This document shows, in pieces, positions 1-8,181 of a stretch of DNA of 64,000 bases. Each line of letters starts with the position of its first letter. The stretch's first letter is position 1. The stretch is from positions 248,001 to 312,000 of the forward strand of contig CAWCKS010000001.1 in NCBI GenBank assembly GCA_963796195.1, read 5' to 3'. A model generated the notes under the pieces. That model was not told the origin of the DNA, searched no databases, and saw only the letters and a list, made by a program, of their open reading frames with translations. Made by a program: the position numbers and the translations under genes. This stretch comes from CAWCKS01 sp963796195 (GTDB lineage Bacteria > Pseudomonadota > Alphaproteobacteria > Rhizobiales > Xanthobacteraceae).

Positions 1-419
1 TTGGCGGCGCCGGCGGCTTCTATGCCCTGCAGGCCGCGATCGTCGCCTGCCACGCGCGCGCCGAAGCCGCTGCAGATACCGATTGGTCGCGGATCGCCGC
101 GCTCTATGGGCAGCTCGCCGCGCTGGTGCGCTCGCCGGTCATTGAGCTGAACCGGGCTGTCGCGGTTGGCATGGCTGACGGTGCGGAGGCCGGTCTCGCG
201 CTGACCGACCGGCTGCGTGACGAGCCCGGGCTGAAAAACTATCACCTGCTGCCCAGCGTCCGCGGTGATTTCCTGTTCAGGCTCGGCCGCTACGAGGAAG
301 CGCGCCGCTCGTTTGAGCAAGCCGCGGCCTTGGCAGGCAACAAGCGCGAACAGGGATTGCTGCGTCGTCGCGCCGCCGAGGCAATTGCAGCAGGCGCAGC
401 GCGGTCCGTCGCGAACTGA
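1..419 (+). CDS. ECF42-type RNA polymerase sigma factor, C-terminal part (5' end outside window)
   Basis: The reading frame is open from base 3 and stops at 417-419, so the gene enters from the left and only about 138 C-terminal residues are visible. The sigma region 2 and 4 domains lie outside the window. What remains has the motif SPVIELNRAVAVGM followed by a helical, TPR-like stretch with YHLLPSVRGDFLFRLGR and a Glu/Arg/Ala-rich end. This is the C-terminal extension (DUF6596-like) typical of ECF42 sigma factors. In that family the gene usually sits beside a DGPF (YCII-like) protein, which would be off the left edge. Assignment to the family is by motif recognition; the regulated genes cannot be inferred here. 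Confidence 0.8.
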   Translation, partial: GGAGGFYALQAAIVACHARAEAAADTDWSRIAALYGQLAALVRSPVIELNRAVAVGMADGAEAGLALTDRLRDEPGLKNYHLLPSVRGDFLFRLGRYEEARRSFEQAAALAGNKREQGLLRRRAAEAIAAGAARSVAN

Positions 420-810
420 GGAATGCGGAACCTGGAAAGGGTCCAAGTTCCGCTCATGTGCAGGTTTTCGGCTGCCGGGATGAGGGTCTAACCAGAAGAT
501 GATGCGGCCGGCGGCGGAAAAGCGCCAAGGCACGAAATCGCGGGAAGTGTGTGGCGGCGGTGCCGCGTGCGCTATGGGGATTTCGCCACGGATTTGGGCT
601 TGCTGAGGCTGGATTGCAGCGGCTGCACTCGGCTTGCGGCGAAGTTTGGCGGCCTAGGTTGGCATGAACGAGCGATCTGCGGGGAGCGCGAGCGGATTGA
701 AGGCGCGGATGCCGGCGCATCCGATGCACCGATGCGCGCTTGGGCGCTGCCGGCTGGAAGCCAGCAAGAATGCCGGATGTTGCTGCGGTGATGGATGGCT
801 GGCGACGGCA
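420..810. other. Intergenic region, probable IS91 end
   Basis: I see no convincing gene in these 391 bases; the short open frames have no family signature. The part nearest the transposase contains small hairpins, for example GATGC-CGGC-GCATC and GCTGG-AAG-CCAGC (753-765). This is where the replication-origin end (oriIS) of an IS91-type element would lie, because it is found 3' of the transposase gene. GAAC at 666-669 and CAAG at 765-768 match the tetranucleotides IS91 elements target, but both are too short to fix the boundary. Confidence 0.4.
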
Positions 811-2025
811 TCATGAGGAGTCGATCCTGATTTTTGCGGGCGCCGGCGAAGGCGGGTGCCTGGGCTTGCAGCCGCGCGCGAAGGTCTCGATGACGATCAT
901 GCGGCCGCCGCAGCACGGGCATGGGCACGGCAGCACGCGCGGTTGGTCGATCGCCGCTTTGGGTGTCTCGGATTGCTTTGCGGGAGGCGGCACGGCGAGC
1001 AGTTCGCGGGCGCGTGCGATATTGTCGGCGCGGTTAGCGCTGGCGAGCAGGCCATAGTGGCGGATGCGATGGAAGCCCTTCGGCAGAATGTGGATCAGGA
1101 AGCGTCGGATGAACTCGTCGGTGGCCAGCGTCATGGTCTTGTAGCGGGCCGGCCCCTCGATCCGATAATCTTTGTAGTTGAAGGCAACGCCGTTCTGATC
1201 GGCAGCGACCAGTCGGCGATTGGAGATGGCGATGCGGTGGGTGTAGCGCGACAGATAGCGCAAAACTTGTCTGGGCCCGGCGAATGGCTCCTTGGCGTAG
1301 ACCACCCAATCGATCTTGCGCAGAGGCTTCAGATAGGCGCGGAACGCGGCCTTGTCGGCGAGCCGCGCATGGTCGCCGAAGAACTGCAGGCGATCGTGCG
1401 CGGCGACCAGCATCTCCAGAAACAGCCTGCGGAACAGCGCCGAGAGAACTTCCACGGTCAAGAAATAGCGCGCTCGGCAGGTGATCCAGGTTGATCCATC
1501 CGGCGACAGGCCGCCACCCGGCACGACCATGTGGACATGCGGGTGATGGGTGAGCGCGGAGCCCCAGGTGTGCAGCACTGAGATGAAGCCGATGCGAGCG
1601 CCGAGATGCTTGCGATCAGCTGCGATGGTGAGCGTGGTCTCGGCCGAGGCTTTGAACAGCAGATCGTAGATCACCGCCTTGTTCTGATAGGCGATGTCGG
1701 CGATGGGTGCCGGCAGTGTGTACACCACATGAAAGTACGGCACCGGCAGCAGTTCGGTCTCGCGCTCGGCCAACCACTCGCGGGCAGCAGCCCCCTGACA
1801 CTTGGGGCAGTGTCGGTTGCGGCAGCTGTTGTAGGCGATGACGGTGTGAGCGCACTTTTGGTTCTCGCAGCGTGCGACATGGCCGCCGAGCGCGGCTGTG
1901 CGGCAGCGCTCGATCGCACTCATGACCTTGATCTGGCCAAGGCTCACATGGCCGGCGTTGACGCGCCGCCACACTGCCCCGTGGTCGCGGAAGATATCCG
2001 CGACCTCCAGCGCTGGACGTGACAC
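811..2025 (-). CDS. IS91-family transposase (HUH, two-tyrosine)
   Basis: 404 residues, the usual length for the family. The N-terminus carries a zinc-binding region with cysteines at 53, 58, 68, 73 and 76 (CRNRHCPKC). The catalytic HUH motif is HPHVHMVV around residue 163. The two candidate nucleophilic tyrosines are in YLSRYTHR (257 and 261). The enzyme nicks single-stranded DNA at oriIS and drives rolling-circle transposition. The C-terminal tail has a second Cys cluster (CPCPCCGG). The frame is complete and starts 12 bases after the recombinase stop, so the two genes are probably co-transcribed. Confidence 0.93.
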   Translation of the reverse strand: MSRPALEVADIFRDHGAVWRRVNAGHVSLGQIKVMSAIERCRTAALGGHVARCENQKCAHTVIAYNSCRNRHCPKCQGAAAREWLAERETELLPVPYFHVVYTLPAPIADIAYQNKAVIYDLLFKASAETTLTIAADRKHLGARIGFISVLHTWGSALTHHPHVHMVVPGGGLSPDGSTWITCRARYFLTVEVLSALFRRLFLEMLVAAHDRLQFFGDHARLADKAAFRAYLKPLRKIDWVVYAKEPFAGPRQVLRYLSRYTHRIAISNRRLVAADQNGVAFNYKDYRIEGPARYKTMTLATDEFIRRFLIHILPKGFHRIRHYGLLASANRADNIARARELLAVPPPAKQSETPKAAIDQPRVLPCPCPCCGGRMIVIETFARGCKPRHPPSPAPAKIRIDSS

Positions 2026-2037
2026 GACCGTCGGCCG

Positions 2038-2979
2038 TTACGCCGGCGGCTGAACTGTCTGGTTTGTCGCTCGGCTCTTCCTGGGCTTCTTCTTGCGTGG
2101 CTGCGATAGCCGGTCGAGCGGGCTCTCGATGCCGGCGATCATGCCGGTGGCGACGCGCGTGTACCGCGCCGTCGTGTCCAATTTGTCGTGACCCAGCAAT
2201 GCCTGGATGGTTCTGATATCAGTGTCGTCTTCGAGCAGATGGGTCGCGAAGCTGTGGCGCAGCGCATGCAGCGTCACGTTCTTCCTGATCCCGGCCGCAT
2301 CGGCTGCCTCGTGGAACAGGCGGCTCAACTGGCGGGTCGTCATCGGTTTGCCGGGCTTACGGCCGGGAAACAACCAGCACTCCTGCAGGGGCACGCCTGT
2401 GTCCCAACGTTTTGGGCGCACCTTCCACCACCGTCGCAACAGATCGAGCATCTTGGGCGACAACATGACGTGCCGATCCTTGCGGCCCTTGGACTGCTCG
2501 ATGCGAATAACCCTTTGCGCCTTGTCAATATGCTTGACCTTCAATCGGACCACCTCGCTGGCGCGCAGGCCACCACCATAGCTGAGGCTGAGTGCCACGC
2601 GGACCTTGAGGCTCGAGGCGACGGCCAGCAGGCGACGCGTCTCGTCCGGGCTCATCACCTGCGCTATCCTCTGCGGCTCGCGGAGATGATAGATCTCGGC
2701 GGCAAGATCCAGCCGCCGCAGCGTCACGCGGAACAAGAACCGCACTCCGGTCATGATGCGGTTGCGATTGCAAATACTCATGCCCGTCTCGGCCAGGTGC
2801 AGCTGAAAGCGGCGAATGTCCTCAAGGCTGGCAGTGTCAGGCGACCGCTTGAGAAATGCAGCGAACCGTTTGCAGCTGCGGATATGACCTGTCTGCGTGC
2901 CCGCACAGAGCTTGCGCGCGTTCATGTCCTCGATCATGCGCTGGCGAAGCGGGCTGATAGCTTCCGTACTCATAGGCAA
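2038..2979 (-). CDS. Tyrosine recombinase/integrase of the IS91 element
   Basis: 313 residues. The N-terminal SAM-like core-binding domain covers about residues 10-95. The catalytic domain has all expected residues: Arg139 in GGGLRASEV, His238 and Arg241 in HALRHSFATHL, His264 in LLGHDKL, and the nucleophile Tyr273 in TARYTRV. It catalyses strand exchange between short recombination sites. The C-terminal tail is strongly basic (RKKKPRKSR). Its position directly upstream of the transposase indicates it travels with the element. Whether it takes part in transposition, for instance by resolving intermediates, cannot be read from the sequence. Confidence 0.92.
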   Translation of the reverse strand: MPMSTEAISPLRQRMIEDMNARKLCAGTQTGHIRSCKRFAAFLKRSPDTASLEDIRRFQLHLAETGMSICNRNRIMTGVRFLFRVTLRRLDLAAEIYHLREPQRIAQVMSPDETRRLLAVASSLKVRVALSLSYGGGLRASEVVRLKVKHIDKAQRVIRIEQSKGRKDRHVMLSPKMLDLLRRWWKVRPKRWDTGVPLQECWLFPGRKPGKPMTTRQLSRLFHEAADAAGIRKNVTLHALRHSFATHLLEDDTDIRTIQALLGHDKLDTTARYTRVATGMIAGIESPLDRLSQPRKKKPRKSRATNQTVQPPA

Positions 2980-3271
2980 CTCCTGTCCGGGATGAGGTTG
3001 ACGACACCTCGATCTTCAAGACAGGATGACCCACACGCTACCGACCATCTCTCCTCGGGTTGAGCCATATCGGTGCGCACCGCGCCCACCTCCGCGGGCT
3101 ATCGCGCAGCGATTTAGTGCGTTGGCAGGTTTGAGACACACCGACTGCATCGCGCGATGTCCGAGTTCGGAGGAAGAGCGGAAGTGGGCGGCGCACGTCC
3201 AAAGTGACGTGAATGACCCGAAGCCGATACTGAGCAGCCGCATCGACGGCCACGCGCGCGCGATGAAGGAT
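2980..3271. other. Intergenic region with degenerate dispersed sequence
   Basis: This stretch contains the upstream end of the IS91 element and no gene I can support. From 3157 a short plus-strand frame begins MSEFGGRAEVGGARPK before a stop. It resembles a degenerate MSAFGGKAD-type sequence that I recall as scattered through Bradyrhizobium and Rhodopseudomonas genomes and often annotated as tiny hypothetical proteins. That recollection is unverified. I regard it as a repeat relic, not a gene. Confidence 0.35.
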
Positions 3272-4093
3272 TCAGTCCTGCGGGCGCAGGGCCGCTTCGG
3301 CACGCTGCATCATCCGCCGCCATCGCTCGCTTGTCGGCCCGCCCATAAGCAGGAAGTAGCGGACGATCGCGATCGGCAGCCAGGTCTCCATCGCTTGCCT
3401 CAGCGCCGCTACCGGCTTGCCGGACAGCCGCGCGTATTCGGATTGCGCGGCCGCATTGACCGCAAGCGGCCGCTGCGGATTGTCGGTGACGTCGAGGGCA
3501 AACTCGGTCAGGCTGATGTGAGTGAACCCATGATCGAGGGCCGCAGGCGCGCGGATCGAAAAGGTCCAGTCGATCAGCCGCGGACCGTCCGCCGTCATGA
3601 TCACGTTTTCAGGATGGATGTCGCCATGGCACAGCCCGTCCCCCGGCTGCTGCAGGCGGTCGATCAGCGCGAGGATGCCGGAGGCGATGTGCTTGGGCAC
3701 GATGTCGCCCGAGAGCCTGAAGGCGGTGTCCATCCAGCCGCGCAGATGGAAGGCCTCCGGCGGCGGCGACATCCTGTGAACGGACAGGCCGAGGGACGCA
3801 AGGATCGCACCCGCCTGGGCGAACGTCACGGCGCCGCTGCGCGTGACCTGCAGCAGTGTCGGTCCGTCGAGGCGGCCGAGCACGATGCCGAAGCGTCCGT
3901 CGAGCGTCACCTCGCCGAACACCTCCGGCGCAGGCACGCCGGCGGCGAAGACTGCCTGGGTCATCCGCGCCTCTTGCTGGCCGAGCCGCGGCGGGAAACC
4001 TTCCTTGAACAGTTTTACGACCTGACCTGGCGCCCAGGCGTGGATGTCCGCCGTGCCGCCCTGGTTGATCTTCTCCCCGAGGGATCCCCGCAT
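3272..4093 (-). CDS. Aminoglycoside phosphotransferase/choline kinase-like protein
   Basis: 273 residues from the ATG at 4093, chosen because GGGAGG lies about 7 bases upstream; the frame stays open for 15 more codons without a better start. The fold is that of small-molecule kinases. A Gly-rich loop (QGGTADIHAW) opens the N-lobe, Lys27 in VVKLFK is the likely ATP-binding lysine, the catalytic loop is HGDIHPENVI (His156 to Asn163), and IDW at 174-176 is the metal-binding DFG equivalent. Such enzymes phosphorylate hydroxyl groups of sugars, choline, amino alcohols or antibiotics; the substrate is not readable. It stands alone between an insertion element and a MITE-like repeat, so it may be an accessory gene. 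Confidence 0.8.
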   Translation of the reverse strand: MRGSLGEKINQGGTADIHAWAPGQVVKLFKEGFPPRLGQQEARMTQAVFAAGVPAPEVFGEVTLDGRFGIVLGRLDGPTLLQVTRSGAVTFAQAGAILASLGLSVHRMSPPPEAFHLRGWMDTAFRLSGDIVPKHIASGILALIDRLQQPGDGLCHGDIHPENVIMTADGPRLIDWTFSIRAPAALDHGFTHISLTEFALDVTDNPQRPLAVNAAAQSEYARLSGKPVAALRQAMETWLPIAIVRYFLLMGGPTSERWRRMMQRAEAALRPQD

Positions 4094-4249
4094 CGCCCGT
4101 CCTCCCGCCGGTCGCGACCAAACACCGACGGCGGGCAAAAGAGAACGCTCCCGCGATCTTGGCTGCCAGCCATGATCGTGGCTTGTCCCCGGCCGCAGCG
4201 TTTGCCAGAATTGCGAAGCGACGCGCGGTTTGAGACAAGTCCGGTTCTG

Positions 4250-4474
4250 GCCGATACTGTTGCGAAAGTCGTTTTGCAGAAGGTGCCAAAAATTCTGAGG
4301 GCTGCTGGCGCGTTGTCAGTGTAATAATCTGGGGGACCTCATCGCCTCACGCTAAACTCGCAGGCGACTTCGCTAACGCGACTGAGCTCATACGAATTGT
4401 CGATCGCTTTGCGTCTTAAGGCTTCACCAAAAATTCGGACCGACGCAACTTTCGACTTTTGCAACACAATCGGC
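4250..4474 (+). repeat. MITE-like element, copy 1 (225 bp, terminal inverted repeats)
   Basis: The element starts with GCCGATACTGTTGCGAAAGT and ends with the near-complement ACTTTTGCAACACAATCGGC, giving terminal inverted repeats of about 22 bases with few mismatches. It encodes no protein. A second copy lies inverted at 5121-5334. Long stretches agree between this copy and the reverse complement of the other, for example AAGTCGTTTTGC, CTGGCGCGTTGT and GACCTCATCG, with small indels between. These are the properties of a non-autonomous transposable element. The helper transposase is not in this window and I cannot name the parent family. Confidence 0.75.
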
Positions 4475-4617
4475 ACAAAGCGTCAGTTCATGCGCTGCAA
4501 CGATATGTCCGGTGTTGAGTGAACACCGGAAGTGATTGGCAGTCGGTCAAAACGCCGCTGTTGGACCCGTTGCGGAAATTCGCCAAAGAATGCGGACTGC
4601 GGTTGCAGTGCCCTTAT

Positions 4618-4995
4618 TTAGCTGCTCTGGAGCGTGGCGTGATCCGTTTCCAGCCGCTGATTTCCGGTGGTGGGATCGGTGATGACGGTACTGATCGTCA
4701 TCTTGCCGGCGCTGGTCAGCTGCATCTGGGAAGCGCCGATGCGGAAGATGCCATTGGTATTTATAAGGACGCGTCCAACCTGAAGACCGCCACTCTCGCT
4801 CTGGAAACGGATGGTCGCACGATAGCCGCTGACGTTCATGATTTTGAGGGTAACTGGCTTGCCGCCGGTGTCCGTCGCGGTCCAGGTGCCCTGCCACTGC
4901 GTCGGATCGACATTGGCAAATTTCGAGCCGGGCGGAAGCGATAGCTGTGGCTGAGCTTTGTAGGACGACGCCAGAATGCTGAAGAAGTCGGCCAT
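4618..4995 (-). CDS. Hypothetical protein between two MITE-like repeats
   Basis: 125 residues from the ATG at 4995, preferred over an upstream in-frame ATG because GGAG lies about 9 bases before it. I do not recognise the family. The protein begins MADFFSILASSYKAQ, has no signal peptide or membrane segment, and from residue 30 is rich in Thr, Gly and beta-branched residues (QWQGTWTATDTGGKP, VTLKIMNVSGYRATIRF). This suggests a small all-beta domain. There is one Trp pair near the start and no Cys. It is the only gene between two inverted copies of a transposon-like repeat. The coding character looks genuine, but the function is unknown. Confidence 0.6.
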   Translation of the reverse strand: MADFFSILASSYKAQPQLSLPPGSKFANVDPTQWQGTWTATDTGGKPVTLKIMNVSGYRATIRFQSESGGLQVGRVLINTNGIFRIGASQMQLTSAGKMTISTVITDPTTGNQRLETDHATLQSS

Positions 4996-5120
4996 CGGCG
5001 GTCTCCGCATGCGATGTCAGGGATCGTAAGGACCGTCACACGACAAAATTAATCCGGGGTTAACCGAAACGGACGCGCTGTTATCAGGCAACGATTGTGC
5101 GGCGCATGAGTTTGCAAATG

Positions 5121-5334
5121 GCAGATACTGTCGCAAAAGCCGAAAGTTGCGGTCCAAATTTCTGGCGAAAACCTGAAGCGCGAAGAGATCGATGATTTGC
5201 ACAGCCTCAGTCGCGCTACCGAAGTCGCCTATGAGTTTTGCGTGAGACGATGAGGTCTCTCAGATCAAACAACGCGCCAGCGGCCCTCGGAATTTTGACA
5301 CCTTCCGCAAAACGACTTTTGCAACACAATCGGC
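5121..5334 (-). repeat. MITE-like element, copy 2 (214 bp, inverted relative to copy 1)
   Basis: The left end GCAGATACTGTCGCAAAAGC and the right end ACTTTTGCAACACAATCGGC form imperfect terminal inverted repeats of about 22 bases. Read on the minus strand the interior follows copy 1 (4250-4474) nearly throughout, including AAGTCGTTTTGC, CTGGCGCGTTGT and GACCTCATCG. No coding capacity is visible. The opposite orientation of the copies leaves about 650 bases and one gene between them. Confidence 0.75.
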
Positions 5335-5596
5335 ACTTTTCGGACATGCCGCGATGTCGAACTTGAGTCCACAATGCGCATTAGAGCGGACGTCGCCGAC
5401 GCCTATCCCAGCAGGCCGTCGAACTTGCCGGTGCGCGTCGGCCGTTAGGCCCTTACTGCCGGCGAGTGCGCGCCTCTGGTGTCATGCCAGATTGACCAGC
5501 ATAGCGCACCATGTCAGCGGCGTGCTTGCGCGCGACTGCGACCAGCGTGATCGAAAGAGCTCCGGTAATCTGGCAAAGACCGGGTCCCCGCGCACC

Positions 5597-5716
5597 GATC
5601 TCGGGTTTACCCGAGATCGGCATCGATAATCGCAAGTCGGGCAGGCCCGACTTGCGATCTCGGGTTTACCCGAGATCGGCATCGATAATGCGCAAGTCGG
5701 GCAGGCCCGACTTGCG
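5597..5716. terminator. Tandemly duplicated pair of perfect hairpins downstream of ccrM
   Basis: Two different perfect palindromes alternate twice. Hairpin A has 10-base arms GATCTCGGGT/ACCCGAGATC around two bases (5597-5618 and 5656-5677). Hairpin B has 11-base arms CGCAAGTCGGG/CCCGACTTGCG around CAGG (5631-5656 and about 5691-5716). The second A-B unit repeats the first almost base for base, with one extra G. They lie immediately 3' of the minus-strand ccrM gene and no gene precedes them on the plus strand, so they probably terminate ccrM transcripts. There is no marked T-run. The remainder of 5335-5596 shows nothing I recognise. Confidence 0.6.
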
Positions 5717-5740
5717 ATGGGGACGGGCGGCGGATGGAAA

Positions 5741-6871
5741 CTACTCGGCCATCTCGGCGCGCACTTCGGCGCGCAGCTCGTCGATCAACCGCAGGCCTTT
5801 TGTCGTCTCGACGTGCCAGAAGGTCCAGCCGTTGCAGGCTTCGGCGCCTTGCGCCAGCGCGCCGATCCGGTGGATCGAGCCGACCTTGTCGCCGAGTGCG
5901 ATCGCGCCGTCCGCGCGCACCAGCGCGCCGTGGCGCTTGCGCGAATCGACGAGCTTCGTGCCCGGCGAAATGATGCCGCGCTCGATCAGCTCGGCGAAGG
6001 CGACGCGCGGCGCCGAGCGCGCGGTCATGAATGGTGCCAGCGTCGCTTCCGGCAGCGGCTCGACGTCGGCGATGCGCTTGTCCGCCACGGCGGCATAGGT
6101 CGCGTCGCGCTCAAAACCGATGTAGCGCCGGCCGAGGCGCCGTGCGACGGCGCCCGTCGTGCCGGTGCCGTTGAACGGATCAATCACGAGGTCGCCGGGC
6201 CGCGACGACGACAAAATGACGCGGGCAAGCAGCGCTTCCGGCTTCTGCGTCGGATGCACCTTCTTGCCGTCCTTGCCCTTCAGACGCTCCTCGCCAGTGC
6301 ACAGCGGGATCAGCCAGTCGGAGCGCGCCTGCACGTCCTCGTTCGCGGCCTTCAACGCCTCGTAATTGAAGGTGTAGCCCTTGGCGTCGGCATCGCGCGC
6401 CGCCCAGATCATGGTCTCGTGCGCATTGGTGAAGCGGCGGCCGCGGAAATTCGGCATCGGGTTGGTCTTGCGCCACACCACGTCGTTGAGGATCCAGAAG
6501 CCGAGGTCCTGCAGCACGGAACCGACGCGAAAGATGTTGTGATAGGAGCCGATCACCCACAGCGTCGCCGATGACTTCATGACGCGGCGGCAGGCCAGCA
6601 ACCAGGCGCGGGTGAAATCGTCGTAAGCGGTGAAGGACGAGAACTTGTCCCAGTCGTCGTCGACGGCGTCGACGCGCGATTCATCGGGACGCTTCAGGCT
6701 GCCTTGCAGTTGCAGATTGTAGGGCGGGTCGGCGAACACCAGGTCGACCGAGCCGGCCGGCAACTTCGACATCTCGGCGACGCAATCGCCGACCACAATC
6801 CGTGCCGATGGCACGGACTCAAATTCTGTGCGGGGCGCCTTTGCAGACGCCCCGCTACGCGACACACCCAT
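5741..6871 (-). CDS. ccrM: CcrM-type adenine-N6 DNA methyltransferase (GANTC)
   Basis: 376 residues from the ATG at 6871. The frame is open a further 257 codons upstream, but that part is low-complexity and unlike the family. This is a beta-class methylase: the catalytic motif DPPYN is at residues 48-52 and the S-adenosylmethionine motif DPFNGTGTTG at about 231-240, preceded by HPTQKPEALL. The C-terminal hundred residues (about 275-376, ending FWHVETTKGL and a Glu/Arg-rich tail) form the extra domain that distinguishes CcrM from restriction methylases. CcrM methylates GANTC and is essential for cell-cycle timing in many alphaproteobacteria. No restriction enzyme gene is adjacent, which fits the solitary regulatory role. 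Confidence 0.95.
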   Translation of the reverse strand: MGVSRSGASAKAPRTEFESVPSARIVVGDCVAEMSKLPAGSVDLVFADPPYNLQLQGSLKRPDESRVDAVDDDWDKFSSFTAYDDFTRAWLLACRRVMKSSATLWVIGSYHNIFRVGSVLQDLGFWILNDVVWRKTNPMPNFRGRRFTNAHETMIWAARDADAKGYTFNYEALKAANEDVQARSDWLIPLCTGEERLKGKDGKKVHPTQKPEALLARVILSSSRPGDLVIDPFNGTGTTGAVARRLGRRYIGFERDATYAAVADKRIADVEPLPEATLAPFMTARSAPRVAFAELIERGIISPGTKLVDSRKRHGALVRADGAIALGDKVGSIHRIGALAQGAEACNGWTFWHVETTKGLRLIDELRAEVRAEMAE

Positions 6872-7240
6872 ACTCAGAACTCTGAACTCAGGCGACGCGG
6901 TCGGCGACGCGGGACCAACAAACCGACTACGATCACCCTGACGGGTTTGGGTAAAAATCGGTTTAACGATATTGCGCGCGCGGTGGTGCGAGAGGCTTGA
7001 AAGTCTTGAGATTTGCCGCTTGCGCGCGCGAAAGCGCTGTGCCGCAGGACTAAACCGTAACGCGAACAATATTCGGATCCGGTCGAATATATTTTTGTCA
7101 GTGGTGAGAAGCTGTCGCGATCGCGCGTAACATTGAATTTGAGCGACTAGGCAATATTTGCCGAGCGAGCTATTGAGTATTCGTATGGGCGGGCCGCACT
7201 CAGCGCGGCCGCTGATGCCAACGTTCCGAGGGAGACTGCC
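6872..7240. other. Divergent promoter region between ccrM and the metallopeptidase
   Basis: This region separates two genes transcribed away from each other, so both promoters should lie here. It is less GC-rich than its surroundings around 7060-7160. I looked for the CtrA box (TTAA-N7-TTAA) and for GANTC sites that would allow CcrM feedback. No clean CtrA box is present; TTAACGATATT near 6962 and TAAACCGTAA near 7050 are only partial resemblances. A GACTC lies just inside the ccrM coding sequence (about 6816). No gene is visible. Confidence 0.4.
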
Positions 7241-8181
7241 ATGCGCTACGACGATTTCAGACGCAGCGCCGACATCGAAGACCGCCGTGATGACAGTGGC
7301 GGTGGCTTCGGCGGCGGAGGCGGCGGCATCGGGCTGCCGATGGGAGGTGGCGGGCTCGGCATCGGCACCATCCTGGTGCTCGGTGTCATCGGATATGCAC
7401 TTGGCATCGATCCGCGCATCCTGATCGGCGGCGCGGAGATCCTCAGCAACGGCGGCTCGTCCTCGCAGTACCAGAGCGACAATTCGTCCTCGGCGCGGCC
7501 GACCGGCGTGCCGAAGGACCAGATGGGCGATTTTGTCTCGGGCGTGCTCGGCGAGATCGATGATCGCTGGACGGAGGTGTTCAGCGCGAGCGGCGCGCAA
7601 TTTCGTCGGCCCGAAGGTGGTGCTGTTCCGCAACGTGACCAATGGCGGGCGCTGCGGCCGCGCGGAGTCCGCGATGGGCCCGTTCTACTGTCCGCCGGAA
7701 CAAAAGATCTTCCTCGACACCGGGTTCTTCCGCGAGGTCGAGACCCGCTTCCGCGGCTGTGCAGGCAAGGCCTGCCAGTTCACGCAGGCCTACATCATCG
7801 CGCATGAGGCCGGTCACCACGTGCAGAACCTGCTCGGCATCATCCCGAAGGTGAACGCGATGCAGCAGCAGGCCTCCAGCAAGTCCGAAGCCAATGCGCT
7901 GCAGGTGCGCGTCGAGTTGCAGGCCGATTGCCTGGCCGGCGTGTGGGCCAACCGCGAGAAGCAGAAGCGGCCGAACTTCCTCGAGGAGGGCGATATCGAT
8001 GCCGCGCTGCAGACCGCGGCCGCGATCGGCGACGACACCTTGCAACGGCAGGCGACCGGGCGCGTGGTGCCTGACTGCGTTCACGCACGGCTCGGCTGAA
8101 CAGCGCAAGCGCTGGTTCATGACCGGGTTCCAGCAGGGCACGGTCAACGCCTGCAACACCTTTGGGGCAAGCTCGCTCTGA
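7241..8181 (+). CDS. Neutral zinc metallopeptidase (YpfJ family), two frameshifts
   Basis: The ATG at 7241 follows GAGGGAG. The N-terminus has a Gly-rich linker (FGGGGGG) and one membrane segment around residues 40-57 (GIGTILVLGVIGYALG). The catalytic domain carries the zinc motif HEAGHH in AYIIAHEAGHHVQNLLG, and AMGPFYCPPEQKIFLD is typical of the family. Two single-base insertions interrupt the gene: an extra T in the TTT at 7601-7603 and an extra G near 8077. Removing both restores one frame of about 312 residues, the family's normal length, ending FQQGTVNACNTF. Every conserved motif is intact, so a sequencing error is more likely than decay. Confidence 0.85.

Larger units (their letters stand above)
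811..2979 (-). mobile_element. IS91-family insertion sequence with accessory tyrosine recombinase (coding core)
   Basis: The coordinates cover only the two genes of the element; the true ends lie outside them and I cannot place them. On the minus strand a tyrosine recombinase is followed after 12 bases by a Y2/HUH transposase. IS91-type elements move by rolling-circle replication, lack terminal inverted repeats and make no target duplication, so ends cannot be read from a single copy. The pairing of an integrase-like ORF with an IS91 transposase is known from IS91 relatives in rhizobia and other proteobacteria. Both reading frames are intact, so the element may still be active. Confidence 0.85.

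Noticed and set aside
5453..5635. Small minus-strand frame next to the duplicated hairpins
   Set aside because: It begins within the palindromes and shows no family motif or ribosome-binding site.
5741..6871. Adenine methyltransferase as part of a restriction-modification or defence system
   Set aside because: It has the CcrM-specific C-terminal domain and there is no restriction enzyme or other defence gene beside it.
6872..7642. A 257-codon in-frame extension upstream of ccrM
   Set aside because: It is low-complexity, overlaps the divergent promoter region and the start of the metallopeptidase, and makes CcrM far longer than the family.
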